64,000 nt of DNA from positions 1,488,001 to 1,552,000 of the forward strand of contig OZ244860.1 of the NCBI GenBank assembly GCA_965221035.1, written 5' to 3'. The DNA comes from UBA6522 sp965221035 (GTDB lineage Bacteria > Pseudomonadota > Gammaproteobacteria > Steroidobacterales > Rariloculaceae). Shown in pieces: positions 8,309 to 16,982 of this stretch (positions are counted from its first letter, which is position 1; every line of letters starts with the position of its first letter). The notes under the pieces were generated by a model. The model made no database searches and was not told where the DNA came from. It was given only the letters and a program-made list of their open reading frames with translations. The position numbers were made by a program, and so were the translations under genes.

Positions 8309-10603
8309 CTAGAATCGCCAACGCAGCGTCGCCCGGGCGAGCCTGGGCACGCCGGGAGACACATTGGTGGCCATGGTCCGGGACCCGGCGAAGTAAAAGT
8401 AATACTGTTCGTCCAGCAGGTTCGTGACCGAAACGTCCAGGGAGACCTGCTCGCGTCCCGGAAACAGCAGTGAAGCATAGGCGCCAAGCAAGTCATGGCT
8501 TCCTGCCGTGACGCTATTGGAAAGATCGACGAAGTAATCGTCATACCATTCGTAGGTCATGCCGACACGCAACCCGGCGTTGAACTGGTGAGACAGGTCC
8601 AGGTGCAACATGTGCTGTGGAACACCCTGCGGGGCGGTGCCGGAGAAGTCCTGATCGGGCGCGCCGAAGGAACCGGCAATGATCAACTCGTCCCAGATCG
8701 GATCGACATAGCTGTAGGAGACCGTGGCGCCGGTCCGTTGTGACGGTCGTAGCCTGAGCGCGGCTTCAAGTCCCTGGCTGGAATACAGCTGGCCCGTCGT
8801 CGCGAGGGTCGGCGGTCCATCCGCGTCCGGGTTGGAGACGTAGATCCGCCTGTCCTGCTGTTCCAGGCGGAAAAGAGTGGTTTCCCACTCCAGGCGTCCT
8901 TCCGCAGCGGTCCCCTTCCACCCGACTTCGTAGCTGTCGATTGTCGTCGGCTTTTCATCCCGGGCATAGCGGTCCGGTTCCCACACGAACACGGCACCGA
9001 AGTTCGAGTTGAAACCGCGACCGTAACTCGCGTACAGGATGCCCGATCCGTAATCATAGGTGAGCGACGCCTTTGGGGAGAAGGCATCCGCGTTTCCGTC
9101 GACGTACTGATCAACAGGGACCGTGCCCACCATTGAAAAATCGATCTCCCGGTCGAAGGCGTCGTAGCGGACGCCGAGCGTTGCGGTCAGGCGATCCGTC
9201 AAGCGGATTTCATCGTGTACGAACCCGCCCCAAAACGTGTTCGCGGTATCCGCAACGGTTCTGAGTTGATCGCGCACGAAGCAGGCGTTGTCCGGATCGT
9301 CGTTGATTACATTGCCGGTGGAATAGTCGATAAGAATCCCATAGAAGCGGAAACCGCATTCCCCGGAGAAGAAAGGATCGACCTCACCGGACCACCAATC
9401 GCTTTCGTCGAGCGTGGCGCGCTCCCCGCTGACCCCGGCGACGAGCGTATGCCGCCCCGACTGCCAGTTCACCGCCACTTCGCCAAAAGACAGTTCGACC
9501 TGGTTCCTGCTCGCGAAACCGTTCACGCCCATGATGGAGTTGGCGGGGTCGAACTCGAAGAAATCGTAGAAGTTCAGGCGCACATCGGAGTCGAACGAGC
9601 GTCTCTGCCCGGCGACCGAAAAACCGAGGGAGTCCGATATCCTGTGATCATAGCGACCGGTGGCGATCAGGCCTTCGCTGCGATTACGCGTCGGCAGGTA
9701 TCCGAAGAAGGCCTCATCCCCGCCGCGAACGTCGACGATGGTTCCGTCACCAAGGGTTGGAATGACGCTGGGTACCTGGGACTCGCGATCATATCGGGTG
9801 ATCCAACCGGTCAGTTCGCCTCGCTCGCCGACCGGAAAATTTCCCTTGGCGAAGACATTCGACATCTGCCGGCGGCTGTTTTCGCGCCAGCCTCCGAAAT
9901 CCTCGTACGCCGCGCTCACCAGCCAGCCCGCGCCGTTCTGGAAGCCGCGCTGAAGTGATCCGGACGCCCGCTGGAATTCCTCGGTTCCCGCGCTCAGCCT
10001 CAATTCGTTGGAGTCCCCCGAAATTTCGCGGGTACGGTAATTGAGCGCGCCCGCAATGGCACCGCGACCATAAAGGGCGGATACCGGGCCCCGCACGATC
10101 TCCACCGTGTCGACCACCGGGTATGGCACTTCGTACAGCAAGACTTCCTCGTCCGGACCGATGAACGGCATGCCATCGATCAACGCCAGAAAGGTGTCGT
10201 TGCCGTGATTGCCGGTTACGCCACGAATCGTGACAAAGGGAAATTCCTCGCCGTCGCCCTCCCCCCGGCGGAAAAATACGCCAGGGACTCCGCGAAATTC
10301 GTCCGTACCGTAGTTGAAACCCTTCAATCGCAGGTCTTCGGTCTCCTGGATCGTCACCGAGGCAGGAACCTCCATCAAGGGCTTCTCGCCTCGCGTGGCA
10401 GTAACGACGATTTCTTCCAGCGACCGTTCGGACTGCGGGCCATCCTCGCCAACGGGTTGTGCCAGCAAGCCGGCAGAGCCGAGCATCAGGGCAGAAAAGG
10501 CGACAGCGCTTGTCGCGACCGGTCCCGAGACTATGGCCGCCATGGGCCGTTTTGCGATGACCGGCCAAGCCGATGCTACGATCTTGAATCTTCTCAAGGG
10601 CAT
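8309..10603 (-). CDS. TonB-dependent outer-membrane receptor (cassette 1)
   Basis: The product is 764 residues. A signal segment occupies about 28-48, followed by a TonB-box-like EEIVVTAT, a plug domain (VPGVFFRRGEG, TIRGV, IDGMPFIG, VEIVRGPVSALYGRGAIAG) and a 22-strand-type barrel ending in the terminal Phe (ATLRWRF). It imports a large or scarce ligand across the outer membrane using TonB energy. The first gene of an operon with an ABC ATPase and two DUF3526 permeases, it is preceded at 10627-10643 by a good Zur-like operator, which suggests zinc-responsive expression. The ligand cannot be read from the sequence. Confidence 0.88.
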   Translation of the reverse strand: MPLRRFKIVASAWPVIAKRPMAAIVSGPVATSAVAFSALMLGSAGLLAQPVGEDGPQSERSLEEIVVTATRGEKPLMEVPASVTIQETEDLRLKGFNYGTDEFRGVPGVFFRRGEGDGEEFPFVTIRGVTGNHGNDTFLALIDGMPFIGPDEEVLLYEVPYPVVDTVEIVRGPVSALYGRGAIAGALNYRTREISGDSNELRLSAGTEEFQRASGSLQRGFQNGAGWLVSAAYEDFGGWRENSRRQMSNVFAKGNFPVGERGELTGWITRYDRESQVPSVIPTLGDGTIVDVRGGDEAFFGYLPTRNRSEGLIATGRYDHRISDSLGFSVAGQRRSFDSDVRLNFYDFFEFDPANSIMGVNGFASRNQVELSFGEVAVNWQSGRHTLVAGVSGERATLDESDWWSGEVDPFFSGECGFRFYGILIDYSTGNVINDDPDNACFVRDQLRTVADTANTFWGGFVHDEIRLTDRLTATLGVRYDAFDREIDFSMVGTVPVDQYVDGNADAFSPKASLTYDYGSGILYASYGRGFNSNFGAVFVWEPDRYARDEKPTTIDSYEVGWKGTAAEGRLEWETTLFRLEQQDRRIYVSNPDADGPPTLATTGQLYSSQGLEAALRLRPSQRTGATVSYSYVDPIWDELIIAGSFGAPDQDFSGTAPQGVPQHMLHLDLSHQFNAGLRVGMTYEWYDDYFVDLSNSVTAGSHDLLGAYASLLFPGREQVSLDVSVTNLLDEQYYFYFAGSRTMATNVSPGVPRLARATLRWRF

Positions 10604-10626
10604 TTGTGCGCCTCCAAGGCGAAAGC

Positions 10627-10643
10627 GTGTAATGATATAACAT
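10627..10643. promoter_or_regulatory. Putative Zur operator shared by the receptor operon and the DUF5916 gene
   Basis: GTGTAATGATATAACAT matches ATGTTATA-N-TATAACAT at 13 of 16 positions, with a perfect right half. It lies 24 bases before the receptor start (leftward) and 36 bases before the DUF5916 start (rightward), the right place to control both. It is the best Zur-like match I saw in the window. Confidence 0.55.
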
Positions 10644-10678
10644 ATGTGCGCTATTTGGCACAGTCAACGCATGCACAC

Positions 10679-12871
10679 ATGACGGGCCCCAGGCGACCGG
10701 AAAACACAGGCTTGATCGGCCTCGCATTCGGGGCATGCGCGTTCGCTGTGCCGGCACTGGCGCAGGAGATCTTCCTTCCCGCGTCCCCGCCCCTCGAGAT
10801 CCTGGCCACCAGAACAACCACGCCAATTCGCGTGGACGGGCACCTTGATGAACCCTCCTGGGACCTGGCCGAAGTCGTCACGGGATTTACGCAAAGCGAC
10901 CCCGAACAGGGGCAACCGGCAACGAATCGGACGTACGTGCGAATATTGTTCGACGAGCAGATGCTGTACATCGCGGCGATCTGCGAGCAATCTCGCGACA
11001 GCGTGCGGGTGCAGAATCTGCAACGCGATTTCACCGCGGACGAAAATGACGTGTTCACCGTCGCGATCGACGGATTCGTCGACCAGAGAAAGGCGGTCGT
11101 CTTCCAGGTGAGCCCTTTCGGCAACCAATCCGACATGGAGGTCACCGATGGCGAGGACTTGAACACGGACTGGGACGCGAGATGGAACGCGCGAACGACG
11201 CTTCAGGATGACGGATGGATCGCCGAGATGGCGATACCCTGGCGCAATCTTCGCTATCGTACCGGCGCCGATGAACTGGGCATCATTCTGTCGCGGCAAG
11301 TCCGCAGCCTCAATGAAACCGTCAGCCTTCCCCCTGTGCCGCGAGTCCTGTCCGTTTACAGGATGTCCTACGAAGCGATACTGCGGGGGATAGAACCGCC
11401 CCCGCCCGGACGAAACCTGCAGATCACCCCCTACGTACTCGGTCAGGCGGTCTCCGGAACGACCGGCTTCCGCCCCGACAGAGACGCCGAAATCGGCGGT
11501 GAGATCAAATGGGCCGTGACACCGGGCACGGTGATCGACTTCACGGTCAATACGGACTTCGCCCAGGCGGATGTCGATCGGCAGTTCATCAATCTTGACC
11601 GCTTCAGCGTGTTTCTTCCGGAACGCCGCCAGTTCTTTCTCGAAAGCGCCGGCACTTTCGACGCGAGCATCACGAGCTGGATTCGGCCGTTCTTTTCCCG
11701 CCGCATCGGACTTGATGACACTGGGCTTCCCATACCCATCACCGCAGGGATTCGTAAGACCGGGCGCACGACCACCCAGGAATTCGGCATGATCGCCATG
11801 CGGCAGGAAGCGATTCGGGGACTGCCCGCAAGCGACTTCGGCGTGGCCCGCTACTCGAAAAACCTCGGGGAGCAGAGCCGCTTTGGCGGCATGGTGACGC
11901 ACCGTACGGACGGGGCTTCGGCGGCCCTGCCGTTCGACAGGATCAACCGCACGTATACGGTGGATGGACTGTGGCGTCCGACACCGTCAACCGGCGTGCA
12001 GGGGATGGTTTCCCGGTCGACGGACAGCCTCTCCGGCGACGGAACCGGGGCGCAACTCTGGGCCTACTATGAAAACAACTCCGTCTACGTCGGGTTGCTC
12101 GAGTATTTCAACAGGGAATACAACCCTGGCATTGGTCTGGAGTTGCTGGACGCCAATTACATCATGCATAGCCCGGCTGTCCTGTGGGATCTGCGGGGCG
12201 ACTGGTTGCCCGAACGAATCAGGAGTTTCAAACCGTCGATCAGCGTCTATTCGTTCTCCAGCTCCGACGAAGACGAACTGGATTTCGGCTATGCGGTGAT
12301 CGAGCCCCTGCGTTTCGAGTTTCACAGCGGTGCCGCGGTCGGAATTGCAGTGGAACCCAACTGGCAGTTGATCACCGACCATTTCGCCCCCGCCGGCATC
12401 CGGATAGAAGCCGGTGAATACGACTACTCGCGCTACCGGTTGAACGCCAACTCGGACCGATCGCGTGTTTTTTCCGGTGAAGTCTCGTATGAAACAGGCG
12501 GGTACTATGACGGCAGCCTGTCAGGGTACTCCGTCAGCGGTCGGTACGCGCCAAGCCCCCGGTTCGAACTGACGGCCAATTTCGAGGTCAATCGTCTCAC
12601 CGACCTCGGTCCGATGGACCAAGCCCGCACCACCCGACTGGTCGGCATCGGCTCGCGATTCGCGCTTAACCCCCGTCTTCAGTTGTCCGGATTTTTCCAG
12701 CACAACTCCCTGATGTCCGAGGACATTCTCAACGCCCGACTGTCCTGGGAGTTTCGCCCGCTGTCCTATCTTTACGTGGTGTATAACGGATCGGCCAACG
12801 ATAACGACATCCTTCCCGACCACTCGCAGCAGCAGTTGCTGATCAAGTTCACCTACTTGCTTGAGCTCTGA
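10679..12871 (+). CDS. DUF5916 protein: CBM9-like domain plus outer-membrane beta-barrel
   Basis: The product is 730 residues from an ATG at 10679; the frame is open further upstream but that part lies over the divergent receptor, so the later start with signal peptide (FGACAFAVPALAQE) is preferred. Residues about 40-230 form a carbohydrate-binding family 9-like domain (TPIRVDGHLDEPSWDLAE is the family hallmark, followed by TDWDARWNART and WIAEMAIPWRNLRY). The remaining about 480 residues are amphipathic strands ending in a C-terminal hydrophobic strand, consistent with an outer-membrane barrel. DUF5916 proteins lack a firm function. It shares a divergent, Zur-boxed promoter with the cassette 1 receptor. 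Confidence 0.82.
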   Translation: MTGPRRPENTGLIGLAFGACAFAVPALAQEIFLPASPPLEILATRTTTPIRVDGHLDEPSWDLAEVVTGFTQSDPEQGQPATNRTYVRILFDEQMLYIAAICEQSRDSVRVQNLQRDFTADENDVFTVAIDGFVDQRKAVVFQVSPFGNQSDMEVTDGEDLNTDWDARWNARTTLQDDGWIAEMAIPWRNLRYRTGADELGIILSRQVRSLNETVSLPPVPRVLSVYRMSYEAILRGIEPPPPGRNLQITPYVLGQAVSGTTGFRPDRDAEIGGEIKWAVTPGTVIDFTVNTDFAQADVDRQFINLDRFSVFLPERRQFFLESAGTFDASITSWIRPFFSRRIGLDDTGLPIPITAGIRKTGRTTTQEFGMIAMRQEAIRGLPASDFGVARYSKNLGEQSRFGGMVTHRTDGASAALPFDRINRTYTVDGLWRPTPSTGVQGMVSRSTDSLSGDGTGAQLWAYYENNSVYVGLLEYFNREYNPGIGLELLDANYIMHSPAVLWDLRGDWLPERIRSFKPSISVYSFSSSDEDELDFGYAVIEPLRFEFHSGAAVGIAVEPNWQLITDHFAPAGIRIEAGEYDYSRYRLNANSDRSRVFSGEVSYETGGYYDGSLSGYSVSGRYAPSPRFELTANFEVNRLTDLGPMDQARTTRLVGIGSRFALNPRLQLSGFFQHNSLMSEDILNARLSWEFRPLSYLYVVYNGSANDNDILPDHSQQQLLIKFTYLLEL

Positions 12872-12977
12872 GGGACGGGCGGGGCGATCCTGGCGTCCCT
12901 GCGGACATCGTCTTTGGTGAATCGCAAGTCGAATGGTTCGCCGGCCAATCGGTGGTGGGGGTCCCGGTCTTGCTACG

Positions 12978-13469
12978 CTATCCGTCCGTGCACGAAGGGC
13001 ATAACCCCCGAACTTCGACGGTCTTGCGTTCAGGTTCGAAACCCAGTCGCGCCGCGTCCCGACCCAGGGTGAGGTCGATGCCGGGATCGTGAATTTCCGC
13101 TGCCGTCTCGCACTTTCGGCAAATCAGAAACTGGCCTGTGTGTTCGGTCTCCGGGTCCGCGCAACCCATGTACGCATTGATGCTGTCAAGGCGATGAATG
13201 AGCCCGGCGTCCAACAGGAAATCAAGCGCCCGGTACACCGTATTGGGCGTCGTGCTGCCATCGGCCTCGTCCATCAGACGCAAGATCTCGTACGCGCGGA
13301 TTGGCCCATGCCTCGTCCAGACGAGCTCCAGAAAGCGCCTGCGCAGCTTGGTGAAGCGCATGCCTTGCCTGGCGCAAACGGATTCCGCCTGGTCGAGCGC
13401 GTCCCGCACGCAACGGCGATGATCGTGCCGGGAAGATTGAAAATTGCTGATGACGTGAGGTGAAACCAT
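12978..13469 (-). CDS. zur: Zur-like zinc-responsive repressor (Fur family)
   Basis: The product is 163 residues, full length for the family. The winged-helix domain is at about 20-95 (GMRFTKLRRRFLELVW, TTPNTVYRALDFLLDAGLIHRLDS), then FLICRKC (first CxxC), a short domain, and the closing VRGLCPSC (second CxxC). The two CxxC pairs form the structural zinc site of Fur/Zur proteins; the NAYMGC segment and AYEILRLMDE fit Zur better than Fur. It would repress zinc-uptake genes when zinc is replete. Zur-like boxes occur at 2890, 10627 and 19471, while its own promoter holds a different palindrome. Confidence 0.8.
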   Translation of the reverse strand: MVSPHVISNFQSSRHDHRRCVRDALDQAESVCARQGMRFTKLRRRFLELVWTRHGPIRAYEILRLMDEADGSTTPNTVYRALDFLLDAGLIHRLDSINAYMGCADPETEHTGQFLICRKCETAAEIHDPGIDLTLGRDAARLGFEPERKTVEVRGLCPSCTDG

Positions 13470-13473
13470 GTCC

Positions 13474-13533
13474 TTGACGTTAATGCGTAGCTGACAGCGG
13501 TCAATTTAATTGCCGATTGGCGTTAACGTCAAT
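13474..13533. promoter_or_regulatory. Palindromic operator candidate in the zur promoter
   Basis: ATTGGCGTTAACGTCAAT at 13516-13533 is a palindrome with 9-base arms and one mismatch. A half copy, TTGACGTTAA, recurs at 13474-13483 next to the zur start codon. It does not resemble the Zur consensus, so another regulator may act here. Confidence 0.35.
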
Positions 13534-13665
13534 GGTGTTGGCTATGGCAATCGCAGCAAGATTCGAAATTGTCCGTCCGTATCAACTGTGCTGATTAACC
13601 GGATCGCTTATGACGCGATCAGACGTTGACCGGCAGGAGCCTCCGGTTCCATGGGGTCGGGCCCA

Positions 13666-13983
13666 TCAGCGCGATGGACGTTCTCCGCCCCAAGGGGTGA
13701 CGCTCTCGGCGATGGAAGAACCAGCCTCAATTTCCGCACGGCGCAGTTCCCATGTCTTCTGCAGGTTCAACCAAAGCTGCGGCGTCGTCCCGAAATACCT
13801 CGCCAGCCGCAGCGCCGTGTCGGCGCTCACGCCCCGTTGTCCGTTGAGGATCATCGTGACCCGGTTCACCGGCACCCCCAATTCCCGCGAAAACGCGTTG
13901 GCCGAAAGGCTGATCGCATCGAGTTCCCCACGGAGGATCTCGCCGGGATGGACCGGCCTCATACCGTTTCGCACGTACTCCAT
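13666..13983 (-). CDS. higA: HigA-type antitoxin (XRE family)
   Basis: The product is 105 residues. It opens with the VapI/HigA hallmark RPVHPGEILRGELDA, followed by a helix-turn-helix (SANAFSRELGVPVNRVTMILNGQRGVSADTALRLARYFG) and TTPQLWLNLQKTWELRRA. It neutralises the co-encoded ribosome-dependent endoribonuclease and represses the pair's promoter. It lies 45 bases downstream of the toxin gene in the toxin-first order typical of higBA. Confidence 0.9.
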   Translation of the reverse strand: MEYVRNGMRPVHPGEILRGELDAISLSANAFSRELGVPVNRVTMILNGQRGVSADTALRLARYFGTTPQLWLNLQKTWELRRAEIEAGSSIAESVTPWGGERPSR

Positions 13984-14028
13984 ACCTATCTCCCTTAACC
14001 TGACTCCCTTGGCAGACCTTGATCTCCG

Positions 14029-14313
14029 TCAATGGTAGTCCACGATCTCTACATCGCACGGACCGTCGTCGGTCCAACGGAAGCAGATTCGCCATTGCGT
14101 ATTGATCCGGATGCTATGGTAGCCAGCTCTATCACCGCGTAGTGTCTCCAAGCGGTTGCTCGGTAGCGCGGCCAAGTCGCGGAGCGCTTCCGCATTGTCG
14201 AGCAGCGTCAATCGGCGCGTTGCCTGATCGGAGAACGCCTGAAACGACGCCACCCGCTGTCCTTCGAAGAACCGATGCGTATCCCGGTCTTTGAAACTGC
14301 GAATCATGCTCAC
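14029..14313 (-). CDS. higB: HigB-type RelE-superfamily toxin
   Basis: The product is 94 residues: IRSFKDRDTHRFFEG at the start, a central LRDLAALPSNRLETLRGDRAGYHSIRINTQWRICFRW and a C-terminal VEIVDYH. The RIN-x-QWRICFRW strand and the terminal His are characteristic of HigB, an mRNA interferase that cuts translated mRNAs at the ribosome. Partner of the downstream HigA-type gene. The module sits at the left edge of the accessory insert. Confidence 0.9.
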   Translation of the reverse strand: MSMIRSFKDRDTHRFFEGQRVASFQAFSDQATRRLTLLDNAEALRDLAALPSNRLETLRGDRAGYHSIRINTQWRICFRWTDDGPCDVEIVDYH

Positions 14314-14857
14314 CGAGCATACCCTGTATTACGCCTTACGTAAATAGGTATATTGGGTTCGGCATTTTTGGTCTTAGGGTATCAGTTGTCCTACATGGCG
14401 TCGTAGCCATTGAACTGGGGCCGGCGCGTTGGCGTGACTCTCATGCGGAACGATGAGTTCTGCGCAGGGGTCTCTGAACACGGCAACGAATGCGCTTAAG
14501 CTATCGACCGAGAAATCAAAGGGAACGGGTTTCTCCCAAGATGTCGAGCAGGACACGTTTGGCGTAGCCGGCGTTGGTGCGAGAGTAGGCGGGTCGCCAT
14601 GAACTTGGACCCGAAGAAGGCGGGCGAAAATCCTTAAGCGACTTGCCGACCACAGTTTTGGTCGTGATTAAACCCCATCGGACGAGTTCCTTCTCCAATC
14701 CCTGACACCATGCCCGAAACATCAAAGATCATAGACAGCAATGAGTCATTAATTCTCTTCAACGAAAAAATAGACGTGATCTTGGATCGCAACATTTCTT
14801 TCAGTACCCATTCCATGGCATAGTAGTAGACGCAACTACTTTTCCATTTATTCCCAC
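14314..14857. other. Gene-poor AT-rich stretch between higB and the KAP NTPase
   Basis: Apart from the possible broken gene at 14374-14725, I see no convincing coding sequence, RNA or repeat here. Base composition drops toward the AT-rich KAP gene, marking an insertion boundary. Confidence 0.4.
14374..14725 (-). pseudogene. Possible frameshifted gene remnant of unknown family
   Basis: Two short leftward frames abut near 14520-14560 and read more sensibly when joined across a frameshift: one carries YSRTNAGYAKRVLLDILG and the other continues with VPFDFSVDSLSAFVAVF and CAELIVPHESHANAPAP before a stop at 14374. Neither has a ribosome-binding site. I do not recognise the family. A decayed accessory gene is the simplest reading, with low confidence. 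Confidence 0.25.
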
Positions 14858-16951
14858 CTACTCTACCATGTAATTTCTTGCTTTTTCAATCAGAGCCGAC
14901 GCCTCTTCAGACGAACTCACCCGATTAAGTATCCATGAGCGCAGTGAATCAAAGTCAGCTACTAGACTCTTCAAGCGCTCCTTCAGCAAATCTTCAGAAC
15001 CATAGATTGTGGTGAGGTTATTCCAATTGATTCCTACATGCCGAGTCGAGCCAGGCCTATCGTCGCTCTCGAAAAAGTGTCCATTAATCTGGTAATCCTG
15101 CAAAAGAGCAAACATCAATTTCGTTGAATCTGGAATAGTATATTTTTTGTGATCCACAATTGATAAGTATTGCACAAACGATATGATCTTTGCTGGATAC
15201 CTTTCGTTCGCAAGCTTGTCGGGTTCAGCAGCTTCTATCTCCGAACGCAAAGTGGTCTCTAGTTTTTTTATAACGTCCTTGGAAACAAGTTGCTTCCCAA
15301 TGTTTTCTCGGAATCCAACGCGTTCCACCAATATAACTCTCGCAGTCAGCGTATGTAGTTTCCGCAGGATTTCTACTACAGTTCGGTTTCGGTTTTCTTC
15401 AATAGTTTCTAATAGAGTTACAACAAGTGCTCCAATTATATGTTCCGATTCGTTCGACAGCGTGGCCTGTCGTCCCTCTATGGTAGGAAGGGTATTCAGA
15501 AGAACGACGATTCCCGGCTCTGCGTGCGCCGACTCAAATTTATTCTTATATTGCCGAAGATTCTTGATCACATTCAGTAGTCTTACCTGATCGAGTCCGT
15601 CAAAAAACCTTTGAAGGGACTCCTCATTGTCCATTCGATAGTACGCTTTTTGTGCATCGTATTCATCTAGCAAATCGGGGTCTGCGACCCGCTCAAGGTA
15701 CCGCCGTAGCACGAGCACATGCCCAACTCGGCGCTCCTCAACCATCTTATGAGGTTCCACTTCCAAAACGGGGGGATGATCCCAATGCAAGGCGGCTTTA
15801 GGAAACAAACGCAGTATGACCGCTTCTACAATCCCTTGGTAAGGTTTCCCACATTGAATCATTGCATCTATTGGCGTATAGCCAAACTCGTCTTCTTTCT
15901 GGGATCGATCTTCTGTAGAATTAAACCCATCTTCAAACTCCTTTTCCAATTGCCCGATTCCTGGAGACACTGTGAGTTCATCAATCGCAGCCAGCATCGA
16001 TTGGAATACGTCAGGCATGAAAAGACGAACAGCCTCAAGTGCGAGAACGTCTACACACGCGACGGCTCCATCTAGGCTGGTGACAGTGCTGTCAATCGCA
16101 ACGCAGTATCGACGGAGGTCTCGAAGGTTTCTGATCAAAGGCTGTATAATTGCGCTGAATGTTCCGAGCCATTCGTTTTCTTGGAACAGCCCCGGGTTTT
16201 CGATGCCATCAAGAGTGTGTCGGATCGATTCAAGGGTTTGATCTTTCAACAATCGCCGAGGTATTTCCGGCAAATCGAACGAAAATTGAATAATTTTTTC
16301 AAGATAGTCTTGACCGACTATGCCATCACAGGCAAGCGCCTGCACAATGAATTTTCGATCACAAGCTAAAATATAAATTAGATTAGGAAAACTGGCGGTC
16401 AGTCGCACAAGCTTGAACATGTCTCGTGCCTCAGACGCCGACAACCGATCAACATCGTCGACCACTACAATAACCGGAGCCCTTTGTTGCTTCAAAATTT
16501 GGCCAATCTTGTTTCGCTGATCAACGAGCCCTCTAGAACGCGATCCAAGGCAAATTCCTGCGACTCGAATAGCGCCCCCCGCTCGCCCCCCTAAAGCCTC
16601 ACCGATTTCGTCAAATCGTATAGCTAATTCCTTGAGATCGCAATTTTCAAATTGAGCGGCAATATCGGCAAAGAACGTTTCTACCAACTGGTCGGTGCCG
16701 CTGAAATGCCAAGGGTTGAATTCCAATACAGTCGCATTAGTTTCTTTGAATGTACTTTTGGCTAAGTTGATGAAGGACGTCTTGCCTGATCCCCACGGGC
16801 CGAAAATACCAACAACAAGACCGTGATCCGCTGGTAGCGCCAAGACGTGCCTAGCAAACGTCGCAGCCAAGTTTGCTCTTTCCAACGTGTCCTGCTGATT
16901 CTTGTGAATCGGATGGTCAACTATGAACTTCTTTCTTAGTTCAGTGCTCAT
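14858..16951 (-). CDS. KAP-family P-loop NTPase
   Basis: The product is 697 residues. The N-terminal NTPase domain (about 30-330) has Walker A GPWGSGKTS, FNPWHFSG typical of KAP NTPases just after it, Walker B VIVVVDDVDRLS and a downstream ILACDRKFI. The C-terminal half is helical and unassigned. The KAP family includes PifA, the phage-exclusion protein of the F plasmid, and the ATPase of Qat defence systems; many members are membrane-linked, although here only a weak hydrophobic segment is visible near 125-140. The gene is clearly richer in A and T than its neighbours, indicating horizontal transfer. A phage-defence role is inferred. It lies 31 bases downstream of the Fic gene on the same strand. 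Confidence 0.82.
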   Translation of the reverse strand: MSTELRKKFIVDHPIHKNQQDTLERANLAATFARHVLALPADHGLVVGIFGPWGSGKTSFINLAKSTFKETNATVLEFNPWHFSGTDQLVETFFADIAAQFENCDLKELAIRFDEIGEALGGRAGGAIRVAGICLGSRSRGLVDQRNKIGQILKQQRAPVIVVVDDVDRLSASEARDMFKLVRLTASFPNLIYILACDRKFIVQALACDGIVGQDYLEKIIQFSFDLPEIPRRLLKDQTLESIRHTLDGIENPGLFQENEWLGTFSAIIQPLIRNLRDLRRYCVAIDSTVTSLDGAVACVDVLALEAVRLFMPDVFQSMLAAIDELTVSPGIGQLEKEFEDGFNSTEDRSQKEDEFGYTPIDAMIQCGKPYQGIVEAVILRLFPKAALHWDHPPVLEVEPHKMVEERRVGHVLVLRRYLERVADPDLLDEYDAQKAYYRMDNEESLQRFFDGLDQVRLLNVIKNLRQYKNKFESAHAEPGIVVLLNTLPTIEGRQATLSNESEHIIGALVVTLLETIEENRNRTVVEILRKLHTLTARVILVERVGFRENIGKQLVSKDVIKKLETTLRSEIEAAEPDKLANERYPAKIISFVQYLSIVDHKKYTIPDSTKLMFALLQDYQINGHFFESDDRPGSTRHVGINWNNLTTIYGSEDLLKERLKSLVADFDSLRSWILNRVSSSEEASALIEKARNYMVE

Positions 16952-16982
16952 GGTTTTGAATTTACCCGCAATCCGTCCACAA

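Noticed and set aside
10205..10678. Upstream extension of the DUF5916 frame
   Set aside because: It lies over the divergent TonB receptor; the ATG at 10679 gives a proper signal peptide.
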